This document shows positions 24,363 through 32,071 of a stretch of 38,648 nt of DNA, one piece after another. Source of the stretch: Lachnospiraceae bacterium (lineage in GTDB: Bacteria > Bacillota > Clostridia > Lachnospirales > Lachnospiraceae); NCBI GenBank assembly GCA_030524705.1, contig JAUNGD010000033.1, positions 1 through 38,648 on the forward strand, read 5' to 3'. Positions within the stretch are counted from its first letter, which is position 1. Every line of letters begins with the position of its first letter. A model generated the notes under the pieces. It worked only from the letters and a program-made list of their open reading frames with translations, searched no databases and had not been told where the DNA came from. The position numbers and the translations under genes are program-made.

Positions 24363-25166
24363 ATGTTACAGTTCATCATGGAACGAAATCTATTGCTTTA
24401 TGTACTTGCAGCGGCCTGCATAGTCGGCGTGGCCAGCCAGATGATTTTGAAACAGATTTACGAGAAATTGATAAGAGATACGAAAAACACGGGCGAACCG
24501 GATGGAAGATTTTTACAACAATTGAGACAACGCTTTCAGTACTGCGCACATCTCAATGAGAAGGTCGGCGACGTGCATGCGCTTATTCAAAAGGGAATGA
24601 TGGAATATCGTTTCTGGGGCATGAGCCTGCATCGTTGGAAACGGCTTGGAGTAGAGTGTCTGGTTTTGAGTTTGCTTTGTGCCTTTGGCGGAAGTATATT
24701 TCTTGTACGGAACGGCGGTGCAGTGGTAGCAGGCAATACGTATTTCTGGATGGGAGTGCTGGCGGCAGTACTGACAGCGGCGGCATATGGAATTTCTGAT
24801 ACGGGATACCGGCGGGAATGCCTTGAGATCCGGTTGACAGATTATCTTGAAAACAGCGGCGCAGTGAGGGATTACAGCGAAAGCGCTGTGGAAGAAATGG
24901 CGATGACCGGGACAACGCCGATTGTCCCGGTAGAGGCTGGACGGAAGGCGAAAAAGCGTGCCCGTGCAGAAACTGCGGCGGCTGCACAGACCCGGGCACA
25001 AAAGGAAAAGAACGATCTGAAGGAAAATCTGGCCCGGATAAAGGCCGGGATGCAGGAAACTGCGGCTGAGCGGGATCGGGGACAGAACCTGGAGCTATTG
25101 AGGCAAATGGATCCAAAAGAACAAGAACGGATCCTGCGGGAGGTGCTGCAGGAAATCCTTTCGTGA
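24363..25166 (+). CDS. Three-helix membrane protein with charged C-terminal tail, unknown function
   Basis: A 267-residue protein not recognised as a named family. Membrane segments are predicted at about 10-27, 97-115 and 126-144. Between helices 1 and 2 is a cytoplasmic-looking helical stretch (QIYEKLIRDT...RFLQQLRQRFQYCAHLNEKVGDVHALIQ). After helix 3 a 120-residue tail is rich in Ala, Lys, Arg and Glu (KAKKRARAETAAAAQTRAQKEKNDLKENLARIKAG...) and probably forms a coiled coil, ending in RQMDPKEQERILREVLQEILS. Such a tail suggests a scaffold or cell-envelope partner. AAGGGGG lies ahead of the ATG at 24363; an earlier in-frame start at 24324 has no site. It has its own promoter and a long leader. 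The gene downstream is a pseudogene, so context gives no clue. Confidence 0.75.
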   Translation: MLQFIMERNLLLYVLAAACIVGVASQMILKQIYEKLIRDTKNTGEPDGRFLQQLRQRFQYCAHLNEKVGDVHALIQKGMMEYRFWGMSLHRWKRLGVECLVLSLLCAFGGSIFLVRNGGAVVAGNTYFWMGVLAAVLTAAAYGISDTGYRRECLEIRLTDYLENSGAVRDYSESAVEEMAMTGTTPIVPVEAGRKAKKRARAETAAAAQTRAQKEKNDLKENLARIKAGMQETAAERDRGQNLELLRQMDPKEQERILREVLQEILS

Positions 25167-25333
25167 TGGCAGCGGGCCGGATCAAAGCAGCGAAGGATAA
25201 ATACTCTAGAGTGGTCCTTCCAACATTTGGGAAATATAGCTTGCGTAAGCAGTATAGGTTTGATAGAATGAAAACAGAATTGTCAGGTTGGCTGACAAAA
25301 GAAGCACTGAGAATTCCAGAAGAGGAGTTTTTT

Positions 25334-25718
25334 CCGATGGCAGTATTCGGTATGGAATCGATAAATTGAGGAAGAGCGCGGCATCCGGCAGAACGCGTGT
25401 GCCGGATACTGATTTTGCAGAAAATGATGCCCTCCAGCATACAGTGATCAGAGATATTCTGCTCAGAAAAGAAATGCCCATTGAGGTTCTGGCAAACTGC
25501 GGGCCGGGCCTGTACTATGTTTCCAAATGGTGGAAGCAGCTTTACGGTGAAAGCGAAGGAAAAGACCAGAGGGAATCTTCCCGGTATCTGCAGAATTGAC
25601 TGCAGATCTTCATTTCATGGGCCAGTTTATCCAGGACGGCAACCGTATTCTCTTCGAGACAGTTTTGAATGTAGGAGAAACACAGAGCAGGCTCTTTGCT
25701 CAATGTGATGAAGAATAG
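25334..25718 (+). pseudogene. pgi: Frameshifted, doubly truncated remnant of glucose-6-phosphate isomerase
   Basis: Three reading frames in succession give one stretch of glucose-6-phosphate isomerase: PMAVFG (from 25334), then IDKLRKSAASGRTRV...FAENDALQHTVIRDILLRK...[19 protein letters not shown], then [34 protein letters not shown] up to a stop at 25718. Both shifts fit single-base deletions (near 25353 and 25570, where CAGAGG should read CAGAAGG). About 128 of some 450 residues remain; the N-terminal substrate-binding half and the C-terminal third are missing. It cannot make a working enzyme, so an intact pgi should exist elsewhere. The 103-residue open frame at 25288-25599 is part of this relic, not a gene. 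Bases 25167-25333 hold no recognisable gene. Confidence 0.85.
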
Positions 25719-25737
25719 AAACAGGAGCAAAGGTGTG

Positions 25738-25790
25738 GGATGTCATGGGATGGGAATTGTTTCTCGTTTCATGGCATCCTTGTGTATAAT
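25738..25790 (+). promoter_or_regulatory. Inverted repeat and -10 ahead of the dehydrogenase gene
   Basis: GGATGTCATG (25738-25747) pairs with CATGGCATCC (25770-25779), one position being G-U. A perfect TATAAT follows at 25785-25790 with no good -35. The repeat lies where a -35 region or operator would be; it could regulate the promoter. Confidence 0.45.
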
Positions 25791-25810
25791 TATATATAAG
25801 GAGAAGACAA

Positions 25811-26770
25811 ATGAAGATTGTATTTTTGGAGGCAGGGAATCTCGGGGAGGATATGCGTTTCGATCGCTTTTTTGAGCTTGGTGAGGTGGCGGTCTACAGC
25901 CAGACTTCAGAGGAAATGATCGCAGAGCGTATCGCGGAGGCAGATGCAGTTTTGATAAACAAGCTGCCGATGAATGAAGACACTTTGAAGGATGCAAAGT
26001 TTTTGAAATATATCGGTGTCACGGCAACGGGGACGAATAATATTGATTTTGAGTATACAAAAAAACGCGGTATCACGGTGACAAATGTGGCCGGTTATTC
26101 TACGGATGTAGTGGCGCAGCATACCTTTGCGATGACGCTTTATCTGCTGGAGCATCTGCGCTATTATGACGATTACGTGAGATCCGGAGATTATTGCCAC
26201 AGCAAATCCTTCTGCCATATGGATCGCAGGTTTAACGAGCTTTCCGGGAAGACCTGGGGAATCATCGGGCTGGGAGCCATCGGAAAGCGGGTAGCGCAGA
26301 TCGCAGAGATGTTCGGCTGCCGTGTGATCTATTATTCTCCTTCAGGGAAAAATAAAAATACGGATTATAAAGAGGTGGATTTTGATACGCTCCTTTCCAA
26401 ATCAGATATCGTTTCGGTGCATACGCCCCTGACCAAAAAGACCCACCATATGATGGATTACGATGCATTCTGCAAGATGAAAGAAAGTGCGATCTTCATC
26501 AATGTTGCCCGGGGCCCGATCGTGGATGAAAAGGGGCTGGCAAAAGCTCTGCACAAGGAAAAGATAGCGGCCGCCGGGCTGGATGTGCTGGAGCATGAGC
26601 CTATGGATAAGGATTGTCCGCTGCGCAAGCTGGATGACAGTGAACGGCTGCTGATCACTCCGCATATTGCCTGGGCTGCTGTAGAGGCCAGAACGCGTCT
26701 GGTAGACGAGCTTTGGCTGAACCTTGATGCATTTATGAACGGAGAAGAGAGAAACGTATGCCGAAAATAA
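25811..26770 (+). CDS. D-2-hydroxyacid dehydrogenase (NAD-dependent)
   Basis: A 319-residue member of the D-isomer-specific 2-hydroxyacid dehydrogenase family, reducing a 2-oxoacid to a D-2-hydroxyacid (or the reverse). The NAD-binding loop GLGAIG is at 153-158 (WGIIGLGAIGKRVAQIAEMFGCRV). Catalytic residues are Arg234 (NVARGPIV), a glutamate in LDVLEHEP (261-263) and His285 (TPHIAWAA). NAGYST-like VTNVAGYSTDVVAQHTFAM is typical of the glycerate/hydroxypyruvate type, but the exact substrate cannot be read. AAGGAG precedes the ATG. Its last 13 bases overlap the next gene, so it is co-translated with an envelope polymer enzyme, an uncommon pairing. Confidence 0.92.
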   Translation: MKIVFLEAGNLGEDMRFDRFFELGEVAVYSQTSEEMIAERIAEADAVLINKLPMNEDTLKDAKFLKYIGVTATGTNNIDFEYTKKRGITVTNVAGYSTDVVAQHTFAMTLYLLEHLRYYDDYVRSGDYCHSKSFCHMDRRFNELSGKTWGIIGLGAIGKRVAQIAEMFGCRVIYYSPSGKNKNTDYKEVDFDTLLSKSDIVSVHTPLTKKTHHMMDYDAFCKMKESAIFINVARGPIVDEKGLAKALHKEKIAAAGLDVLEHEPMDKDCPLRKLDDSERLLITPHIAWAAVEARTRLVDELWLNLDAFMNGEERNVCRK

Positions 26771-28872
26771 GAACCGGGGAGGAAGAAGCCTCGGAAACAA
26801 TAGATTCCGGAAGTGTGCTTCCGGTGAGAAATTCTGAAAAAATAATAAAAAAAATATGTCTGGCAGGCAGGTGGACGGCAGCGGTGGCGGTGCTCTGTCT
26901 GCTGGGCTGGTACTGTGCCCATCCGGATTATTATGGCGGCCAGGGCTTTCAGGCGTTGTTTACTTCCGGCAGAACCTATTTTATGATCTTATTTTCTACG
27001 GTTCTGATTGCAGCGGCTTTGCTTCCGAATCGGCTTTCTGAGCGGGACAACCGGATATTCGGCTGGGTATGGTTCCTGCTTTCTCCTTTTGCAGTATATT
27101 TTTCACTTCTGTATCTGAATGCGGTGAAGTTTTCAATCCATTTCACACAGTTGAATAAAATAGCGGTGTTTTTTACCTTCTGGTTTTTGTACCTTGTGGT
27201 ATTTTTTCTGCTGGTGCTGACCGGAAGTCTTCGGCTGCCTGTAATTCTGACATCGGTGGCAGTGGCGGTGCTGGGGATCGCCAACTGCTTTGTCATCGGA
27301 TTCCGGGGAATGGCGCTGTCCGCCGGGGATCTGTTTTCCCTGCGAACCGCCCTGACGGTGGCCTCCAGCTATGAGTATGAGATCGACTGGTATATTTTTG
27401 CGGAGGTTTTTCTCACTCTTGCAATCTGCATTGTAAGCTGCAAGATCCGGGGATTTAAGGTAATGCACTGGAAAATCCGAGGGGTCTTGCTTTGTGTATG
27501 GCTGATTTTTTCCGGGCTTTTTTATCATATCTGCTGTAAAACAGAATTTTTGGAGGAGAATGACATCCGGTCGGAGGGATTCACTCATCAATTGCGCTAC
27601 AAAAAGTATGATATGCTGTTTACCACGCTTTGCACCTGCTTTTACCTGGCCGTGGATAAGCCGGAGGGATATTCTGTGGAGAAGGTGCGGGAGATCGCGG
27701 AGGACTACGTTGCTGCTGAAGCAGGAACAGACGGAAAGGACAGTGGCGAATCAGGATATGATACGCCGAATCTTGTGGTCATCATGAACGAATCCTTTGC
27801 AGATTATGCGAATATCGGGCAGGGGCTTTCTATGTCGGAGGACTGTATGCCCTTTATTCACGGCCTCACCGAGAATACGATCAAGGGAAATGCGTATGCG
27901 TCCATTTTCGGCGGAAATACTCCTAACTCGGAGTATGAATTTCTGACGGGCAATACGATGGGATTCCTCCCGCCTTCTTCAGTGGGCTTTCATCTGTTTG
28001 TGCGGGGAGCTATGCCCTCTCTTGCGTCGGAATACAAGAGCGCTGGCTATAATACGCTGGCGATGCACCCGTACCGGGGGACAAATTACCGCAGGAATAT
28101 CGTATATCCCCAGATTGGCTTCGATACGTACTATGCCCGGGTGGATTTTCCACATCCCGACTATATCCGCAGTTATATTTCTGATCAGACTCTGGTGGAG
28201 CGGGTCATTGAGGAGTATGAAAAAAATCTGAAAACGGGCAAGCCGTTTTTCAGCTATAATGTCACGGTACAGAATCATGGAGATTATCTCCGTTCAAATA
28301 CAAAAAATCTCGACGATTCTATTCAGGTGCTGACTCCCGGCGTCGATACGACCCGGACGCAGATGCATACGAATCTCATAAAAGCTTCGGATGAGGCGTT
28401 TGAGTATCTGGTGCAGTATTTTTCTGAGCAGGAAGAGCCGACGGTAATTGTGATGTTTGGAGATCATCAGGCAAATCTGGGAGACTCCACGTACAAATAT
28501 CTGATCGGGGAGGAAGAGAATCTGACCCCGGAGGAGCTGATGGAGAAATACAAGGTACCCTTCATTGCCTGGGCAAATTATGATATTCAGGAAGAAACCA
28601 TCGAAAAGACGAGCCTGAATTATCTGTACAGTATTCTGGCGGAGCGCCTGAACCTTCCGATGACCGGCTACCAGAGATATTTGTCTGATCTGAGCGAGGA
28701 GATTCCGGTGCTGGCAGCCGGCGGGTACTGGACGAAGGATGGAGAATTTTACGAACTGGACGACCAAGAATCTCCATATTTTGAAAGGGTCAACGAATAC
28801 AATATTCTGGAATACAACCACATATTCGGGAAAAACAGCCGATGTCTGGAGTTGTTCAGTCTTGCGGAATAA
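26758..28872 (+). CDS. LTA-synthase-family phosphoglycerol transferase/sulfatase-domain membrane protein
   Basis: A 704-residue membrane enzyme. About seven membrane segments occupy 41-260 (41-53, 73-90, 101-120, 134-156, 160-180, 211-228, 241-259), followed by a large extracytoplasmic sulfatase-like domain (about 335-640). Metal and catalytic residues are visible: Glu345 (VVIMNESF), the nucleophilic Thr388 (FGGNTPNSEYEFLTGNTM), H507 (TVQNHGDY) and D569/H570 (FGDHQ). Such enzymes transfer glycerol phosphate from phosphatidylglycerol to build lipoteichoic acid or decorate surface glycans. With seven rather than five helices it belongs to the broader family rather than classic LtaS. It begins inside the dehydrogenase gene and a convergent cobO follows after 29 bases. 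Confidence 0.9.
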   Translation: MPKIRTGEEEASETIDSGSVLPVRNSEKIIKKICLAGRWTAAVAVLCLLGWYCAHPDYYGGQGFQALFTSGRTYFMILFSTVLIAAALLPNRLSERDNRIFGWVWFLLSPFAVYFSLLYLNAVKFSIHFTQLNKIAVFFTFWFLYLVVFFLLVLTGSLRLPVILTSVAVAVLGIANCFVIGFRGMALSAGDLFSLRTALTVASSYEYEIDWYIFAEVFLTLAICIVSCKIRGFKVMHWKIRGVLLCVWLIFSGLFYHICCKTEFLEENDIRSEGFTHQLRYKKYDMLFTTLCTCFYLAVDKPEGYSVEKVREIAEDYVAAEAGTDGKDSGESGYDTPNLVVIMNESFADYANIGQGLSMSEDCMPFIHGLTENTIKGNAYASIFGGNTPNSEYEFLTGNTMGFLPPSSVGFHLFVRGAMPSLASEYKSAGYNTLAMHPYRGTNYRRNIVYPQIGFDTYYARVDFPHPDYIRSYISDQTLVERVIEEYEKNLKTGKPFFSYNVTVQNHGDYLRSNTKNLDDSIQVLTPGVDTTRTQMHTNLIKASDEAFEYLVQYFSEQEEPTVIVMFGDHQANLGDSTYKYLIGEEENLTPEELMEKYKVPFIAWANYDIQEETIEKTSLNYLYSILAERLNLPMTGYQRYLSDLSEEIPVLAAGGYWTKDGEFYELDDQESPYFERVNEYNILEYNHIFGKNSRCLELFSLAE

Positions 28873-28901
28873 TCTTATTTAAAAAATTGGAATGGAAGAT
28901 T

Positions 28902-29441
28902 TTACCTTTCGATTCCTTTGCGTGCCGGTATCCCCTGGTCAAAGGGATGCTTGACCTTGCGGATTTCCGACACATAATCAGCAGCATCCATCAGGGCCTG
29001 ACTCGGATCCTGACCGGTCAGAATGACCTCAAGATGCTCCGGTTTATTTTTCAGAAAATCAAGTACCAGGGATTCATCCAGAAGCCCGGCGCGAATGGTA
29101 TAAATTGCTTCATCTAAAAACAGCACGTCATAATTCTCTTCACAGGCTTTCTGTGTCACATCCCGAAGCTGCTGTGCGTAGTAGGCCTTTCGCTGTTCCT
29201 TTTCTTCCGGTGTCATTTGAAAACTGAATTTCTCCTGAGCAAGGCCGTCAATAACGGTGATATTTTCAGAAAGCTGCAGAACTTTTCGCTCGCTGGTAGA
29301 ATTGTCCTTCATAAACTGGTAGATCAGCACTCGGTATCCGAATCCGGCGGCCCGGGCGCACAGCCCCATTCCTGTGGTTGTTTTTCCTTTTCCGTCTCCG
29401 CAATAAATGTGGATCAGCCCCAGTTGTTTTTTATCATCCAT
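28902..29441 (-). CDS. cobO: Cob(I)yrinic acid a,c-diamide adenosyltransferase (CobO/BtuR type)
   Basis: A 179-residue P-loop enzyme that adds the adenosyl group from ATP to the cobalt of corrinoids, giving coenzyme B12. The Walker A loop GDGKGKTT is at 15-22 (IHIYCGDGKGKTTTGMGLCARAAGFG). Further conserved pieces are YQFMKDN, DVLFLDEAIYTIRAGLL, EVILTGQDPSQALMDAADYVSEIRKVKHPFDQGIPARKGIER. The ATG at 29441 has AGGAGG 5 bases upstream, better than the start at 29462. It is a lone gene with no corrinoid synthesis neighbours here, which suggests corrinoid salvage. No cobalamin riboswitch is evident upstream. Confidence 0.93.
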   Translation of the reverse strand: MDDKKQLGLIHIYCGDGKGKTTTGMGLCARAAGFGYRVLIYQFMKDNSTSERKVLQLSENITVIDGLAQEKFSFQMTPEEKEQRKAYYAQQLRDVTQKACEENYDVLFLDEAIYTIRAGLLDESLVLDFLKNKPEHLEVILTGQDPSQALMDAADYVSEIRKVKHPFDQGIPARKGIER

Positions 29442-29632
29442 GGAAAACCTCCTGTTACACAATAAAATCTGATTTGAATAGAGCTATATTTTGATGGTAG
29501 CACAGACGGGGAAAAAAAGGAAGGAAGAAAAAAGCAAAAAAGAGATGTTACAGTAAATTTTTTGTGTTATTATGATAGAGTTAGCATAAAGGCCCGTGTG
29601 GTTTTATACATGGATGGCACAATGGGATAAGC

Positions 29633-29641
29633 TGGTATAAT
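29633..29641 (+). promoter_or_regulatory. Extended -10 promoter of the beta-lactamase-like gene
   Basis: TGGTATAAT fits the extended -10 form TGnTATAAT. No -35 is seen. Transcription would begin near 29648, about 30 bases before the start at 29680. A second candidate lies upstream: TTACAG at 29548-29553, 17 bases, TATGAT at 29571-29576. Confidence 0.55.
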
Positions 29642-29679
29642 GTTTGGAATGCGCCGGAAAGATGGATGTGAGGATAAAC

Positions 29680-30972
29680 ATGAAGGATAGACTGGATAAA
29701 ATAAAAGAAAAATACAGAGAAAACTGGTTGGAGATTTTGTTGATGATTGTTTTTGTCTGTGCGGCTCTTGTATTGAATGTTTCGCAGAGAACGGAAGAGA
29801 CAGAAGAGGTATTTGGCAGCAGCGTGAATAAGCCGGAGTTTCTGGAACAGGAAATTTCCAGGAAAGAATCTGAGGAAGAAATAGCTGACGAAGAGACAGA
29901 GGAAGAAATGACCGGTGAAGAGACAGAGGAGGAAATGACAGATGAATAGACAGAGGAAAAAATGACCGGTGAGGAGACGGAGAAGGGATCCGCGAAAGAA
30001 GCGGTAAACAGAAGATATGTAAAAGAGACAGAAAAATACTCTGAAGATACCGGGGAACGCGAAGAAGATATAAACACAGAGCAGACGTCGGAGTATGAGC
30101 TGTTTACTCTACAGGATACAAAAATGATTCGTGATCTTTATCCGATCTATCTTCCGGGAGTGTCAGGCCCGGTGGAATATCAGGTTCTGTCGGACAATTC
30201 CGAACTCGTTGAATACCTGGTTGATGTGCGAAGTTCCGTCCGGAATTTTACGCTTCTCCAGAAAATGATTGAAAACAGAGTAGCAGAATATGACGGCGAA
30301 TGGTCTGTTTATGTGAAAAATCTGAATACCGGTGAGAGTATTATTGTTAACGACCAGCCGATGAAATCCGCCAGTGTTATGAAGCTGTTTATTATGGGAA
30401 CGGTATACAAGGCAATAGAAGCGGGAGAGCTGGAGCGCACCGACGAGGTGATGTCCCTGATGAACAATATGATTACGGTCAGCGATAACGAGGCGTCAAA
30501 CCAGCTTTTGTATTTGCTGGGAGATTCCAGCTATGAGGACGGTATCGCAGAGGTGGATGCGTTTATCAGCGAGTACGGGTTCAGCGATATGACCGTAGAA
30601 TATAACGGCTTCAACAATTCAGCGACGGTAACGGACAGCAATAATTTCAATCAGGTGTCCGCGAAGGACTGCGGAAAGCTTCTGGAAGACGTTTACCGCC
30701 GGAACTGGGTAAATCGGTCGGTGAGCAATGAGATCGAGGAGATGCTGCTGGATCAGCATACGAGATATAAGATCCCTGCCGGATTGCCGGAGGGGGTTCT
30801 CTGCGGCAACAAGACCGGAGAGATGGATAATACGGAAAATGATGCTGCAATTATTTATTCCGGGGATTGCGATTACATACTGGTGGTGCTTTCCAGCGAC
30901 TGGAACAGCAAGGATGAAACGATTTCCAGAATTGCATCCTTATCCAGTATGGTATATGGATTCCTTAATTAA
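29680..30972 (+). pseudogene. Membrane-anchored class A beta-lactamase-like serine hydrolase, split by an in-frame amber codon
   Basis: One reading frame of 430 codons interrupted only by TAG at 29947-29949 (codon 90). The N-terminal part has a membrane anchor at about 17-34 (LEILLMIVFVCAALVLNV) and four acidic 9-residue repeats. The C-terminal part is a class A beta-lactamase-like domain with SVMK (Ser232, Lys235), SDN (268-270) and KTG (378-380), the standard active-site set. In the other repeats the codon at the TAG position is GAG, so one G-to-T change explains the break. An ATG at 29962 has AGAGG 5 bases ahead and could restart translation, giving a product with the catalytic domain but no anchor. 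It could be a true pseudogene, a suppressed stop, or a sequencing error. Start ATG chosen for the AGGA 5 bases upstream. Confidence 0.85.
29875..29982 (+). repeat. Four 27-bp in-frame tandem repeats
   Basis: Units 29875-29901, 29902-29928, 29929-29955 and 29956-29982 encode EEIADEETE, EEMTGEETE, EEMTDE(stop)TE and EKMTGEETE. The amber codon sits at position 7 of the third unit, where the others have GAG. Confidence 0.92.
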
Positions 30973-30995
30973 AGCATATTTGATGTCTTATGGCG

Positions 30996-31020
30996 AAGCG
31001 GCGCCCCTGGGGGCCGCTTT
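30996..31020 (+). terminator. GC-rich hairpin after the beta-lactamase-like gene
   Basis: AAGCGGC-G-CCCC pairs with GGGG-G... GCCGCTT around a 2-base loop, with bulged G residues. TTTGT follows, a weak U tract. It lies 40 bases before the next start and may terminate or attenuate. Confidence 0.5.
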
Positions 31021-31059
31021 GTCCGGTATAAATTCAGAAGAGATAAGGAGAAAAAGACC

Positions 31060-31326
31060 ATGTTTCGTTTATGGGGAAAAATGTGGAAGGACAGCCGTAT
31101 GATAAAAGACACTGTGTATGAGGAGGAGAGCGACGACACCAGGACGCACAAAATCTTTCGCGGTTTGGATGAAATATGCCATGAGTTTGACCTTGGCAAA
31201 CCGATCTGGCTTGACATGACGGTGGCGGAATTTCAAAGACACAGCAAGGCCAGATTTTATCAGGACAGCTTTATCGAGGAGATTGAATTTGATTATCTGG
31301 AGATTCAGGTGCTGCAGGAAGGATAA
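31060..31326 (+). CDS. Small conserved protein of unknown function
   Basis: An 88-residue soluble protein with no signal or membrane segment. It has a basic N terminus (MFRLWGKMWKDSRMIKDTVYE) and an acidic C-terminal half (DMTVAEFQRHSKARFYQDSFIEEIEFDYLEIQVLQEG). The sequence THKIFRGLDEICHEFDLGKPIWL resembles small conserved proteins seen in many Lachnospiraceae, from memory, with no assigned function. AAGGAG precedes the ATG at proper spacing, and composition fits its neighbours, so it is very likely a real gene. It follows the beta-lactamase-like gene closely and might share its transcript despite the hairpin between them. Confidence 0.75.
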   Translation: MFRLWGKMWKDSRMIKDTVYEEESDDTRTHKIFRGLDEICHEFDLGKPIWLDMTVAEFQRHSKARFYQDSFIEEIEFDYLEIQVLQEG

Positions 31327-31722
31327 CAAACAAAAGAGGCGATGACCGCAGGAGCTGTCGTTTTTCGCCTGAAATGAGGAGTGCCCCCGGCGTCTGGTAC
31401 ACCGGAGGCTATTATGAAAAAATTTATCAAATTAGATTTGAGAATACCTCTCAAGAACTGATTATAATATAGCATCTAATTATGAACAAAATATGAACGA
31501 ACAATAAATAATTAGTAAAATTGACATAAAAATAAAATAAAACGAGAGTATGATTGTCTGATATGCACATACAGACAAATGAACAAAACGGATAAATATT
31601 GTCAGAAAATACAAGATACGATCTTTTTTGACAGAAAAATTAGTTTCTTTTATGAACCGGTTGTAGTAAAATAAAAATTAGACCTGATATTAGGTATATT
31701 AACGGGCAGGATGGAGAACATT
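31327..31722 (+). other. AT-rich intergenic region with hairpins and inverted repeats
   Basis: This 396-base gap begins with two hairpins: AGGCGA (31338-31343) with TCGCCT (31364-31369), with inner pairs and a T run between; and CCGG (31387-31390) with CCGG (31402-31405). From about 31415 the sequence is strikingly A/T-rich. It contains inverted repeats CTAATTAT/ATAATTAG (31476-31483, 31508-31515) and TGTCTG/CAGACA (31555-31560, 31572-31577), and a 14-base near-palindrome ACCTGATATTAGGT just before the next gene. A 15-codon open frame at 31414-31461 has a perfect GGAGG 5 bases ahead. No larger gene is seen. Confidence 0.6.
31628..31656 (+). promoter_or_regulatory. Promoter for the small membrane protein and pyrophosphatase
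   Basis: TTGACA (31628-31633), a 17-base spacer and TATGAA (31651-31656). Transcription would start near 31663, some 60 bases ahead of the gene. The near-palindrome ACCTGATATTAGGT lies in the leader and could be an operator. Confidence 0.6.
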
Positions 31723-32010
31723 ATGCATAGAATACAGGAAAAATTCCGCATGAATATCACCAATTTTATGTTCTGGATATCGTCAGTGTTTTTGGTGATC
31801 GTTATGGCAGGAATGATTATGTCATTTCATGTTTCAAAACAAACCGAATACCATAATTATCTGTTTTCAGACGCTTCGGACATCGTGCGTTTTGCAGAGG
31901 TGCTGGAGGAGAATGAAATTCCGTGCAGGGTGGTCTCTGATACAGTGATTGCAGTCTCGCCAAAGTGGGCGGCAGAGAGCGAAAAATTATATCAGGAATA
32001 TTTTTCATAG
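31723..32010 (+). CDS. Small single-pass membrane protein, unknown function
   Basis: A 95-residue protein with one membrane segment at about 15-35 (FMFWISSVFLVIVMAGMIMSF) and a 55-residue soluble domain (YLFSDASDIVRFAEVLEENEIPCRVVSDTVIAVSPKWAAESEKLYQEYFS). The soluble part, with its EENEIPCRV..TVIAVSP pattern, looks like the small alpha-beta module seen in YscJ/FliF-type ring proteins, but this is only a resemblance by eye. ATG at 31723 is chosen because GGATGGAG lies 7-8 bases upstream; ATG at 31711 has no room for a ribosome site. It is the first gene after a good promoter and 61 bases ahead of the pyrophosphatase, so the two are probably co-transcribed. Confidence 0.72.
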   Translation: MHRIQEKFRMNITNFMFWISSVFLVIVMAGMIMSFHVSKQTEYHNYLFSDASDIVRFAEVLEENEIPCRVVSDTVIAVSPKWAAESEKLYQEYFS

Positions 32011-32071
32011 AAACTGGAGCTGCGAAGACAAGCAAGAGCATTGTCTGAGGCGTATTTTTTTGGAGGTAAAA

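Noticed and set aside
25163-25369. A 68-codon frame overlapping the end of the membrane protein gene
   Set aside because: Not recognised, and its last codons (PMAVFG) belong to the pgi relic. The rest reads like junction sequence. A small gene cannot be excluded fully but is not supported.
25288-25599. A 103-codon plus-strand open frame that looks like a small hypothetical gene
   Set aside because: Its protein is a piece of Pgi, with the neighbouring pieces in the other two frames, so it is part of a pseudogene.
29442-29632. A possible cobalamin riboswitch before cobO
   Set aside because: The space is short and I see no B12-box-like sequence; the region holds A-rich DNA and promoters.
31374-31472. 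A 32-codon open frame starting at 31374
   Set aside because: No ribosome site ahead of it; the shorter frame at 31414 in another register has a good one and was noted instead.
31521-31554. TTGACA/TATGAT as a promoter
   Set aside because: The spacer is 22 bases, too long; the promoter at 31628-31656 is better placed and spaced.
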